64,000 nucleotides of DNA, from the NCBI RefSeq assembly GCF_041260155.1, contig NC_091932.1:10396304-10460303 (forward strand), written 5' to 3'. The notes below the pieces were generated by a model, which made no database searches, had not been told where the DNA came from, and saw only the letters and a program-made list of their open reading frames with translations. Shown one piece after another: positions 46,800 to 57,764 of this stretch. Position 1 is the stretch's first letter; each line of letters starts with the position of its first letter. Source of the stretch: Ptychodera flava. Taxonomy: Eukaryota > Hemichordata > Enteropneusta > Ptychoderidae. Both the position numbers and the translations under genes were made by a program.

Positions 46800-48885
46800 C
46801 CTGAGGACCCTATGGATAAACATTCACTAGCCGCCTCTGGTTCTTTGCCAGAAAATTCTAAGGAATCCCCATTGTCAGGTATACGAAAATTTTGAACTTC
46901 AGAGACTTGGTTACCTTTGTAGACTATGCCAGTCTAAAAGAAGAGCGGAGTCTCACTGAAAGATCACTTCTGCCGACATAAAAGTATCAATTTGCATTTT
47001 TGCAGTTGTTCTTTTTTCTCATCTGTTTATATATTTCCCTATTTATGTAATCCACCTATTGATTTATATTTCGATTTATTTGGTTACTTGTATTTTTTGT
47101 GTGAATAGTTTTGGCTAATTGCCCAGTTCGAGATTAATACAATAAACTGGGATAGACTCGACTAGTTGTTTGTTAGCACTTTTTCCGTCTCCCCTTTTCC
47201 CACTTTCCTCATTGTTCTTGTATCTGTAAAAATCTATAACATTGCCATAATAGGGGAATAATTGTTATATTAAACAAAAAATACACAATGCACTTTGGGT
47301 AGCCGTAATTATCGTTGAAATTTTAATCTACGTTAATTTAGTGTTCAATGCGTATACCGACTGTGGAGCCGTAGGTTTATTTTCATAATTTCAAAACAAA
47401 AACAGTAAAATAACATAAAGAAATCTCGTCAAATTCATCAAAATTGACTCTAGTAATTGAAATAACCTGACCTATGTTTGATGGCAAGGTATTGGTGTCT
47501 TCTACTGTCATTTTTATACAGGAAAGCTGGCTTCATAATTTAGGAGTTGACAGCCTTATTTGTAGGTTATCGCGGGGAATTATGGTGTATAATGTTGAAA
47601 AGTCAAATGAACAGAAAAGACTCTAATTGAAATTTAAAAAAAACATGTGTGACTGAATTGAATCGTTTATTTCCTACAAAATTTTCAATTCTTACACCGA
47701 ATATTTTGAGGTTATAACGTTTATTTGATGGAATAATTTAACCTTCCAGTATTGTCAGGTTTGTAAGACATAAGTAGCTACTAGCATCTAAGTCCTATTT
47801 GTTTGTTTGTTTATTTGTTTTCTGCGTGCATTCCTAATAAATATGCGGCTATATGAAAATTTGAGCGGGAACTTGAACAATTTGATCATATAGGCGGGTG
47901 ACTTGAAAATTTTTGCGAGCATTCAGGGGATCTGAAAAAAGATTTCAATCGCGATTTTTGTAAACGCAGCCTTAGCCGTGTTTGTTGAGTCTTCATGGTA
48001 CAATCTCAGTTATTTTTAATGTCATCTTTTGACATATACTGTGTAGAAATGGTGATATTGAATAAACACTCGAGGGCTGGAGCGTCAATTAATGATGCAA
48101 CGTTGGTGGTGATTTTTCGGCTCTGTTCTGTGAATCATGAAACTAAACCGTCACAACCCACTAGTGGCAGCTGAGCATCAACTGTACATCTTATTTGAAT
48201 ATGCACCATGATGATTATTTAAGATACTCGGTCTTAATAACGACTGTGAGGGAATACCAACGAATTAACAGTACTATTTTGGTGATTGGGTTAACAACAA
48301 CTTTGATAATTAAGTCTTATAATAATTTAACTGAAATGTGTTGATGCTTCCCCATGGAATCGTTCAGCGTAACGCATCAGTCGTGAGTAATTTAAATGTA
48401 ATACATGTACAAGTAAATACTGCCATTGTATTATCTTGCAACTTAATCTAAGGTTCAGCATTAACTTGGAAACTAGGACTATATAATCACTGTTTCTGGT
48501 TTTCAGAAACATATGATACGGGCATGCATAAATCCAAAACAAGTTATCATTATGTCTTGTAACATGCATGAAATTATGGGCGTAAACTCTCCATTGTTCA
48601 TAGACTACCGATGTTTTCATTCACGATGGAATGCTAACTAATATTTTGATTATGAGGGAACGTTATTTTTCTGCGCAGAGCAGATTTCTTTTTCTTAATG
48701 CCTTTGGTCTCATTAATTGACTTTGAGTCTGATCAAAATGATGAACGACCTTCCTCTGTCTTGTGAAAAAGAATGAATCCCTCATTTGATTGCCAGATTT
48801 AGCTGACCCCTCCCGGATTTCGCTGTGCAGTACCTCTCATAAAAATTGAGCACCCCGGCGCGTCGTGAGAGCCTGGGGATAATAT
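46800..48885. other. Intergenic DNA, nothing recognised
   Basis: AT-rich sequence with only short, uninformative open frames. No splice-supported coding segment, terminal inverted repeat or tandem array was seen. Confidence 0.5.
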
Positions 48886-48888
48886 ACC

Positions 48889-48963
48889 CGAGCGGTTTTG
48901 ACCGCTAATGTTCTTACTATACGTTGTGGGTTTGAATCTTATCGAGTATTTACTGAACTCCCG
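48889..48963 (+). pseudogene. tRNA-like sequence (decayed tRNA or SINE head)
   Basis: An A-box-like CCCGAGCGGTTTTGACCGC and a B-box-like GTGGGTTTGAATCTTA are spaced as in a type II (Leu/Ser) tRNA. The acceptor stem does not pair well and no clean anticodon arm can be drawn, so it is not a functional tRNA gene as read. Confidence 0.3.
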
Positions 48964-51050
48964 TATTGCGCAACTTTTTAGCATTTCGTGTCAAGTGGGC
49001 AAGTGGAAACGAATAACTGCGTCGTAACTCGACATCTACAATTATCAGTGTTCTTGCATAATTAAAATGAAATACAGGTGCATTTATTTGTTTCTGTCAC
49101 CTCTAAGATTAACGAATGTCAGTTATTGGCAAAAATGCGCAGCATTTAAAAAAAACCTGTCTTCGGCACTTCCCAAGGAAACCCGACCTTTACTTCTTGA
49201 ATTATCTTCGTGATATTATCTCCTGCGGTTCTTCGACGTGAACGTTCTCCGTATTTTAATGAGAAATTTGTGCCTCGGTCACGATCAAAGACAGGTAACC
49301 TGCAAATATTTCACTCAAGAGTTCACTGTCGTCAATATATTTAAATTGTGAAAAAATCATGACTTTCTATGGCGTCCAGAACCACTGTACGGTCTATTCT
49401 GAACTCGTCATCTGACATTTATGTGTTATTGCTAGTAGAACGATTTGAAAATGTGACAGGGAACAAAATCTTAATAATGTTTTATCATTTCGCAGTCTTT
49501 TCATATCTACCACCGGTACCCTGTCTTTGTTTCACTCCAGAGTTAACTGTATTTTGAATTATCAAAATGTTACGTCAGTGGCGTCGAAAACAACTGAATG
49601 TGTGTTATACTGAATTCATCATCTGATATTTTGCGGAATATTTCTGGCATACAGATTCGAAAAATGTCAAAGGCAATAAAATATCGAATGTGTGGATTAA
49701 TTCATCTATATCAAAGGTGAGCGTGTTCACTAGGTAGCTCACGGTCATAAAAATCAATAGTTCGGATTTTCCGAGGTCTACACAGAAAATGGTAGCTATG
49801 ATTATAAATTGATTTCAGGTACTGTTTTATTAATTTTCAACTTCGAATTCAACCATCAGTCAATTTGTTAGTTATACATAATTGTAATGTTTCTATATTG
49901 TCGGTATCAGCAAACATCCTTCTGATGCATTATTTAAAAAAAATGAGTTACTGTCTATGTACATGACGATGTTTTCAACACATTGAAACTCCAAGTGCCA
50001 TTGTCACGTTTTCAGTATGTTTGCACGGTCTGTAAAACACAGTTTCCAATTCTTCTACCTAAATCATATAGGAATGCATGTGGTACAGCTGGTAATACAG
50101 TGCATGTATATGTGTAATGTCCGGATGTTAGTTTTGACAACTGAATTTTAGTCCTGACAAGAATTCACTTGTCAACGTTACAGTGTCACTTGTTCACTTG
50201 TCAACGTTACAGTGACTACGGTACAATACGCTGTATTTCAACACATTTTGCGAGAAACAACAAAAACGTGTAATGATGAAAACTAGGCGCAAAAATTACA
50301 GCTATAGCCCTTAGCATCTTATAACAAGAACAATTTTGTGATGCTATTACACGAGTCATGCTCAAAGAAGGTATAGGCGACTACGAGTGTTTGTCTCACT
50401 CATATGTCAGCTGCTTGCAATTTTGTAAGCTGCAATACAGTGGACCCTCCCTGAGTCGCAGTTTCGGGTAGGTCGCAGTTTCGGCTAAGTCGCGGTTTAC
50501 GTTATTGCTCCTATTGTTTTCTTTGTATTATTTACAAACTTCACTCTGGCGGCCACAATCAAACGTTCAAGCATTTTCTATTTCATGCGGCTCGTGTGAC
50601 GTGTAAATAGGATACACAGATATCAAGGGAGTGGTCTGTTTAGTCTGTAAACTCCCTCCATTTTATAGAGGGTAAAATAGGGCCAAATAACGATATGTGT
50701 GTGTCCAGCAACCCGAATGACCCTAGAAAAACCCGCCGATTCTAAACTTAAAAAATTAAGTAAATTGTCTACACTTTCCTGTATTATATGGCTCTTATTC
50801 GACAACATAAAAACGAGAAATACATAACCCCCGACCACCTCCCCTATTTTGAGAGGCATGTTACAGGAAACACACATACATGTTTTTTATTTCGCCTAAA
50901 GGCCTACGTGTTCGCACGAGCCCAGCACCATAGGTCGAGAACTTGGAGCATGCAAAGTTTCCAAGTTAACCAGTTGTACAAAATTGTCCGATAATAATTC
51001 TATGTGTATTTTGTGACACTGTCGAGTGATGCTGACATGACTATCATCAC
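48964..51050. other. Intergenic DNA with little structure
   Basis: The only visible structure is a 22-bp direct duplication, TTCACTTGTCAACGTTACAG..., at 50164 and 50193, and a triplicated GTCGC(A/G)GTTT motif near 50455-50500. No gene is supported. Confidence 0.5.
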
Positions 51051-51054
51051 GATA

Positions 51055-51254
51055 ATAAACACCTATCGCCTGGTCATGAGGGCTATAGTTCCAGTCTATT
51101 ACCCCGAGGGGCCGTGTGTTACCAGAAACAAATCGCTATTCCCCAGGCCGTAGGCCGAGGGGTATAGCGATGTGTTTCTGGTAACACACGGCCACGAAGG
51201 GTGATAGACGAGCGCTATAGGCCGAATACAGACCAGGCTATAGGTGTTTTATAA
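51055..51254. repeat. 200-bp foldback element
   Basis: The arms 51055-51144 and 51158-51254 are inverted copies. The inner 35 bp are nearly perfect (GGCCGTGTGTTACCAGAAAC / GTTTCTGGTAACACACGGCC). The outer parts are diverged (CACCTATCGCCTGGTC / GACCAGGCTATAGGTG). No coding capacity. Confidence 0.88.
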
Positions 51255-51454
51255 CACACCACATGCTCATGTTGTATTGTTATATAGTTTTTAACATTTG
51301 TGTTTTGATGTTTTGCATCGCAACAATCCATTGTGACAAGTTTACTGGGCGACGTTTCCACAGCGGTTTCAATTGTACGTGGTACCACTTTCTTTCAAAA
51401 AATATTCTAAGCATACCAAGCAACATCCTTAGTTGCACTTTAATCTTTTTCCGT

Positions 51455-51640
51455 CGATGAGCTGTTCAGGTTCCTACGCTGTTGGAATGTTGGGAAATGT
51501 TGGAAAATCTGTTTAAGAGAATGTGTCGTCACCTATCCTGGACGCATATCACGTTCTAGTCACCCGTCATTGTTGCAAAGCTGAAGACGACACTACGGTC
51601 ACATGACCGGGCATTTTTCCAAATTTGGTCAGAACTATTT
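51455..51640. repeat. Diverged interspersed repeat, copy 2
   Basis: Counterpart of 41280-41460 in the same orientation; see the shared blocks listed there. It lies directly left of a foldback element. Confidence 0.55.
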
Positions 51641-51785
51641 CCCTATGGAAATAGCTTTTCAAAAAATACCCTCTGACGTCACTTTTGTCGATCTGGTGGG
51701 GACTAGTCGTATCTATTTTCTCGTCACGTGACGTATTCTGGCGAATCGCGACACGGAATGAGCATGTGGCGTGTTATAATACCAA

Positions 51786-51908
51786 TTATTACAAAAATAC
51801 CGCAAAGGATGCACTAGGACATTGGCGCAGCGTATCGCCCGATGCGAAGCGGAGGGCGATGCACGGCGCCAATGACCTCGTGCATCCTTTGCGGTATTTT
51901 TGTAATAA
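51786..51908. repeat. Foldback element with 43-bp arms
   Basis: The arms 51786-51828 and 51866-51908 pair through TTATTACAAAAATACCGC / GCGGTATTTTTGTAATAA, AAAGGATGCA / TGCATCCTTT and ATTGGCGC / GCGCCAAT. The left flank ATAATACCAATTATTAC recurs at about 52267-52283, so the foldback may be part of a larger element of about 500 bp. A short perfect inverted repeat (GCCGTACGGAAC / GTTCCGTACGGC) lies at 52187-52219. Confidence 0.85.
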
Positions 51909-52289
51909 CCTTATTATTATACATCTTACATTCCTGATCGGGGCATCAAAATGTCGGAGTAGTGACCGTTTCGTGCAATGTCAACAATTTTTCTTCCGAT
52001 TTTATCGCGCCAGTGTGGAACGCTACCTCGCTACGCGCTTCTGCAAGTTTTGGAGTGTGTGCACTACACAGAACAGTACAGAGCGCGCGCGAGACTTGTT
52101 CTGGCACTCGTCCAAGGGGTCCCTTGAAACCGTTCTACAGTGAACGCGCAGATACAGCCGCAGGGAATGGGGCGCCTTGAAACCGTGCCGTACGGAACGG
52201 GCGCGAGTTCCGTACGGCTTTTTTAGCGCACGCTAAATTCTATTGTTCTCGATGGTAGATGTATAATAATACCAATTATTACATATGTT

Positions 52290-53037
52290 CCACAGTTTAC
52301 TTACATCGAAGCGCGCGCGTACTACCGGTATTTGCACTGCAGTACAATACCAAAAACATTATGCCACTTCTTTATGTTAATGAGTATTTACCAGTTTTGA
52401 CCCGAGACTATTTTTGTTTGTAAACACAAAAATTTTTGTCTACTCTGGCAGTAGACCGTATACACGTCTAGTCTTATCAGTAGTCTGTCTTTTACTCTGC
52501 GTCGTGTGCTCAATTAAACTACTGTCAGAATATACAATGTCCTTCTTTGTTCTTGCGTTTTGGTTAGTGATTATCCTGAGGTCTGCAAATGTTGCGTAAC
52601 AGCTCCTTGCTCCTTGTTTTGTCACTTTAAAATGAGACAGGTCAAAGGTACAATTGTTTTACACAACTTCATAACAGTAAAAAAGGATACAGTAATTCAT
52701 GTCATACTGTATTATTTCATGCGTCCAGTTGTGTCTGATAAATGTCAATACATGTCGAGTCATCAGCAGTCAATTTCAATGCTTGGTAACTAAGTTTGTA
52801 ATTTTTGTCAAACTCAAAATCTGTACAAGTCATTTGCATATGACACGTCATTCCTTCCATTCAGGTGTCACATTAGCATGTCAAGTTGTTCTGCTGAGTA
52901 AATGCTAAAATTTGCTAGTCTGTTTACAGGATATCCAACATTCTGTGCAGCGAACTACTATTAATGAACCTGTTGTAAGACATGTGAGCACATTCAGTTC
53001 ACATGTGGTTTATCAATTACAGAGAACACCACATTAA
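52290..53037. other. Intergenic DNA
   Basis: No gene is supported. At 52980-53008 there is GACATGTGAGCACATTCAG..., which resembles the tail of the hairpin-headed repeat family (AACACGTGAGCATTTTCAG in intron 17), probably a relic. Confidence 0.45.
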
Positions 53038-53193
53038 CCCGTCAAGCCATTTAGCAAAATGCCTAGTGAGACAGGGAGTCATTTGGCCAGATAACAAATA
53101 AATTGGCGATCAACTTCACTGGTTGGGTACAGCAATTGCAAACACTAAAATCAGCGGGTAATCTCAATCGGTGTCAATTGTGAATTATTCTTC

Positions 53194-53838
53194 TGTTATG
53201 TTTCTATAATTTGCACCGGTTACTGTAAATCTTCATTCTAGTAATTCGCCAAATTTCAACATTTCGCCACTTGGGCTTGAATTCCCACGATTTACCGGAG
53301 GTGTAATTCTTCAAAATTGGCGGCAAATTTACATTTTCAAGTCTCTTCTGTTTAAATTCAATGGCAACGCCATTCCAGGCACCCGCATGTCTCGTGAATT
53401 CCTATGATTATGCATGAAATGTCTCACGCAAGGTTGGACAATAGAAAGACAATGTAGTCGAACTTTTATCAGAACTGTAGCTGTTAAGTATCGCTTTTCA
53501 TATTTTCACAGCTTGGATTTAAAACAATGGTGTTGTGACATGTCTCATGCATACTATGTATTAATCATTGTGAAACAAGCGTTGGCAAGTTTGCTTGTCG
53601 ACAAAGTATTGTAAATTTGGGGGTCGGACTTTGGGAGCCTTGGAGTGAGCATATCTCCAGGCTCTCGGAGCTAAGAGTTGCCCCAGGCAGCCATCAGGCT
53701 GACCTGGGGAAATAAAGTTTCGAGCGCAACGTTAATTCCTGTGTCGCCTGATCTATATATTTACTCCATCTACGCGTGGTCAGAAGTTCCCCTTAATCCT
53801 GATTCGGAACTGCTAGAACATTTCATTACAATTTGACA
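53194..53838 (+). repeat. 5' LTR
   Basis: It starts TGTTATGTTTC and ends AATTTGACA. It contains an AATAAA hexamer near 53713 that could serve for polyadenylation. It is about 99% identical to the 3' LTR; one deletion lies in the GGCGGCAAATTT segment. Confidence 0.92.
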
Positions 53839-54928
53839 TGGTGGAGAACTAAAACCCGGTTGCAATATCGACCAATTGTGGTGTTTGGTCGAGCCTCGAG
53901 CTGCAAATCGAGTCGTTCTGCCAAAATCTGAGCTGCATGATTCCCCGAAAACAAAGAAAACGAAGACTCTCACAGCAAAGCTGAATGGAATTTCCCGATA
54001 GAACGGCGAGAAGCGAGTCGCTCCCGGACACCTGAGTGAAATTCCCCGGATGACATAAAGGATGGACAATGCAGAATTCAGACCGAAAAAAATTACAGAA
54101 GAAGATGGTATTTACAGAGGCAAGCTGAATCATTCAACCCAAGGAAGCTAGCGAAGAGCACGTCAAGGTAGATCAACCATGAGAAGATAACAGTATTAAC
54201 ATTTTGAAGGGTGAGCAGATTCGAGATTTGTCGAAGTTGAACAAGAGAACTGTGTATGATCGTTGGAACTGCGTGTTTTGTCTGCGAACTGAATTTGACA
54301 ATTGTTCGAGGGGTTTTTGTGGTCAAATAGTTAGTATAGTAGACTCGCTTTAATTCCAAATATTGGTATTGTTCAACAGAGAAATCTAATTATTTATTCT
54401 CGTTTGTCTTTATTTTATACGAAGCCTCATCTACGCGGGTTGGTTTGGGGGGGTTGGGGGGTTGGGAGTGGTTTTTTTTTTATTAAGTGAAGATAATTAT
54501 AGAGCTACGAGAATTACCGACGCTGCAGTGCTACGCGTAAGACGTCTCCGATACGAAGGGTTGTGGGGTTGGAGAGTTGAATAGTTAGTTTTTAAATTTG
54601 AACATCGTCAATATGGTAATCGAAATTGTTCTAGAAACGGATCTCACTGGGAGAAACTTTTGATCACAAACATAACCGCGGACATTGCCCGATACAGCTT
54701 GTATACATCTGCTATCAGCACTGCAACACATACATTATTCGATTATTTTCAAATAACGATGTCATGTTTCTAATTACAAACAAAAAATTGTACTTTCCAC
54801 TTTATGTTCTTCTGAAATTCTGTACTTTCCTTGTGTATTTTGTGTAAATGTAATATTTTTGTATTCTATCCATATTTGAGACACCTTTTATAAGGCTTGA
54901 GGGCAAGCCTTTGTGGGAGAAAGAACGA

Positions 54929-55572
54929 TGTCATGTTTCTATAATTTGCACCGGTTACTGTAAATCTTCATTCTAGTAATTCGCCAAATTTCAACATTTC
55001 GCCACTTGGGCTTGAATTCCCACGATTTACCGGAGGTGTAATTCTTCAAAATTGGCGGCAATTTACATTTTCAAGTCTCTTCTGTTTAAATTCAATGGCA
55101 ACGCCATTCCAGGCACCCGCATGTCTCGTGAATTCCTATGATTATGCATGAAATGTCTCACGCAAGGTTGGACAATAGAAAGACAATGTAGTCGAACTTT
55201 TATCAGAACTGTAGCTGTTAAGTATCGCTTTTCATATTTTCACAGCTTGGATTTAAAACAATGGTGTTGTGACATGTCTCATGCATACTATGTATTAATC
55301 ATTGTGAAACAAGCGTTGGCAAGTTTGCTTGTCGACAAAGTATTGTAAATTTGGGGGTCGGACTTTGGGAGCCTTGGAGTGAGCATATCTCCAGGCTCTC
55401 GGAGCTAAGAGTTGCCCCAGGCAGCCATCAGGCTGACCTGGGGAAATAAAGTTTCGAGCGCAACGTTAATTCCTGTGTCGCCTGATCTATATATTTACTC
55501 CATCTACGCGTGGTCAGAAGTTCCCCTTAATCCTGATTCGGAACTGCTAGAACATTCCCTTACAATTTGTCA
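54929..55572 (+). repeat. 3' LTR
   Basis: It starts TGTCATGTTTC and ends AATTTGTCA, followed by the CTTC target duplication. The single open frame in it is identical to the one in the 5' LTR and is not a gene. Confidence 0.92.
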
Positions 55573-55940
55573 CTTCATTCGATTCAGTTTATTTTCTAAG
55601 ATACACCATGAGAGAAACGGTTTGTACCACTGTGCGATGTTTAAGTAGCCTGTAGTATCAGTATCAATTTTATGGCCAGAGTTGGGCTTCCTGCTGACTT
55701 TTGTATTACAATCGCTGTACCAGACCACTGAAGTTGACCGCCAATTTACTTGTTATTTGGCCAAATGACTCTCTGTTTTACAAGGCATTTTGCTAAATGG
55801 CTTGACGGGCATTCCCCATGAGTTACATTAGGAACCTGCTTAAAATGGTGCAAAATGCAAATTACATTGAAAATTCCACCCACACTGTCATACAAATCAC
55901 AAACCTGTCACGCTCTCTCTGTAGATCATAGATCTTTTTA

Positions 55941-56158
55941 GGCCAAAAATAATAATAGGTTTGTTTCTGGTCATTGACATGTGGCAAAAATAATGCGGCG
56001 ACGCGATTTTTTTAATTTTTTTTTTTTGGAGGGGGTGGAATTTGATACATTTTCCCTTTTTCCATATGGGCAAATGAAAAACAGGAAAAAAAAGAGTTGA
56101 CGCGCACACTCTGAAATGATGCACACAATGACCAGAAACAAATCATTTTTTTGCCTTA
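55941..56158. mobile_element. Candidate MITE, about 215 bp
   Basis: The end GGCCAAAAATAATAATAGG plus TTTGTTTCTGGTCATTG is mirrored by CAATGACCAGAAACAAATC plus ATTTTTTTGCC. TTA flanks both sides. The interior is a poly-T/poly-A-rich segment with no coding. Confidence 0.65.
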
Positions 56159-56844
56159 TCTTGCAGTAAACCCAATTATTTGGACTTCAGGGGAAGCTGC
56201 CATTTTAAATTGACCCAGCTGGTAATGCACAGACATATCAAAATGCTTGTGTAGCTGCATATCTGTGTACATGTAGATGTATGTAGGCCATGCCAAGTAG
56301 GAACTAGTCGAGAGAATGGAATCAAATCATAACTTCTGTTGTGTTTGAAAGTGATATGACGCAAACTTGAAGCTTGCCTTAGAATTTAGAGGTGAAGGGT
56401 AAATGGATGCCATTTCTAGTCTGTGTAATTATCAGTCTTGTCTTACAAGAAGTCAATAATTCTTTTCCTCACAGGTAAAGTCCTCAGCTGTGTATCCTTA
56501 GAGGATAGCTTCCACTTTCTTGCAGACTTCATGCTCTAAAAGGCCTTGTGTGATTCCTGTGAACACAATGCTAATACTTTCTTGTACAGTGATCTCAAAC
56601 AGCCCTGAAAAGTCTTTGGTGAATTAAAGTCATTTGGCTACAGGATAAAAAGTAACAAAAGTTTTTCTGAGCAGACAAAAAGCAATTAGGTTTTCTTTAG
56701 TATAATACCACCTCTATAGTTAGCCAAAGGTTTTAGAGAACACTGAATGCTGTCAAATGTACTGGCACATGTCTTGCGTCATGTGTCTATTGGTCTTCCC
56801 AAATTACTCATTTTAATACCCATATTGTATTAATTTCTTTCTTT

Positions 56845-57430
56845 CTTTTTTTTTTTTTCAGTAAATATCCATTGTTTTTTTTTTGTTTTTTTTTTTTTAA
56901 ATATGTTTATTTACTGTTTAATAAAGTTACAATATCTCGTATACATTCATTAATTGTACAAGTACAAACGCCATTTCAAAAATTCGCTACACTATAATAA
57001 TCAGCAAAGCGTATGACTAGAGCTAGCAATGCTCCTATTACTGCAATATTTTTTTCCAAAGTGTATAAAATTTTTTGTATCTGTTGCATTTGTGAGTTGA
57101 ATAAATAAACTGTAAATATTTATAAAAAATGTCGTATGACAAGACAGATTTCATGCTTCCACTGTTATTTCTAGAATTAGCCCAAGCAGCAAAAATACAA
57201 TATTTTGCAATTGTAATTAAAGATTGACAAATCTGACTAGGGAGGATTCCTGAAGAGGTTTATACCCTAATACAATGATATGGAAATCCACATCTATATG
57301 GATGCAAAGTTTACTTAGAAGACCTTTGATATGTTCCCAGAAATTTCCGAGCTTTTTACAATATAAAAACATATGTTCGTAGGAATCAGATACTTTAATT
57401 TCTACACATTTCTTTAATTTCTTTCTTTTG
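56845..57430 (-). mobile_element. 3' end of a decayed LINE (non-LTR retrotransposon)
   Basis: Minus-strand translation of about 57430-57230 gives DSYEHMFLYCKKLGNFWEHI, then IIVLGYKPLQESS. After a one-base frameshift near 57225 comes LITIAKYCIFAAWANSR and RYKKFYTLWKKIL. This is the typical region C-terminal to a LINE reverse transcriptase (ExxxHxFxxC...FW motif, then an IAK-Y-I segment). T-rich tracts at 56845-56900 on the plus strand fit a poly-A tail at the 3' end. Only a 5'-truncated remnant is present. Confidence 0.7.
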
Positions 57431-57491
57431 GTATTTGGGATAGGTGCATATTTGCTGTTGGCAAGGTGTATGTGTGTGTCTATATCTATCT

Positions 57492-57595
<104 letters not shown>

Positions 57596-57764
57596 TGGTT
57601 TTGTGTGTGTCTATTTATGGCAACACCATGGAACTATTCCTCCTGATTTTTTCTTGATTTGGCTGATAAATTGTCATTATTGAAAAACCTGAATGTTATT
57701 CACAAGATATCTACAAAACCCTTGATTTGAAGGATTTAGCTGTATTTCCATTCTTCCTGTACAG

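Larger units (their letters stand above)
53194..55572 (+). mobile_element. Young non-autonomous LTR retrotransposon
   Basis: The 5' LTR (53194-53838) and 3' LTR (54929-55572) differ at about five positions in 645 bp. Both begin with TG and end with CA, and the whole is flanked by the 4-bp target duplication CTTC (53190-53193, 55573-55576). A primer-binding site starts directly after the 5' LTR (TGGTGGAGAACT), and a purine-rich tract (GGGAGAAAGAACGA, 54915-54928) precedes the 3' LTR. The internal 1090 bp has no gag or pol frame, so movement would need proteins in trans. Orientation is set by the PBS and purine tract. Confidence 0.93.
53038..55809. mobile_element. Inverted-repeat DNA element split by an LTR retrotransposon
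   Basis: The left arm (about 53038-53165) and right arm (about 55680-55809) are inverted copies: CCCGTCAAGCCATTTAGCAA / TTGCTAAATGGCTTGACGGG, GAGTCATTTGGCC / GGCCAAATGACTC and TCAACTTCA / TGAAGTTGA. The arms are about 130 bp with moderate divergence. Without the LTR insertion the element would be about 390 bp. TTAA precedes the left end but CATT follows the right end, so the target duplication is unclear. Confidence 0.82.

Noticed and set aside
51685-52143. 152-residue plus-strand frame
   Set aside because: It spans both arms of a foldback element and has no domain-like pattern.
53414-55348. Identical 66-residue frames at two places
   Set aside because: They are the same position in the two LTRs of one retrotransposon, not duplicated genes.
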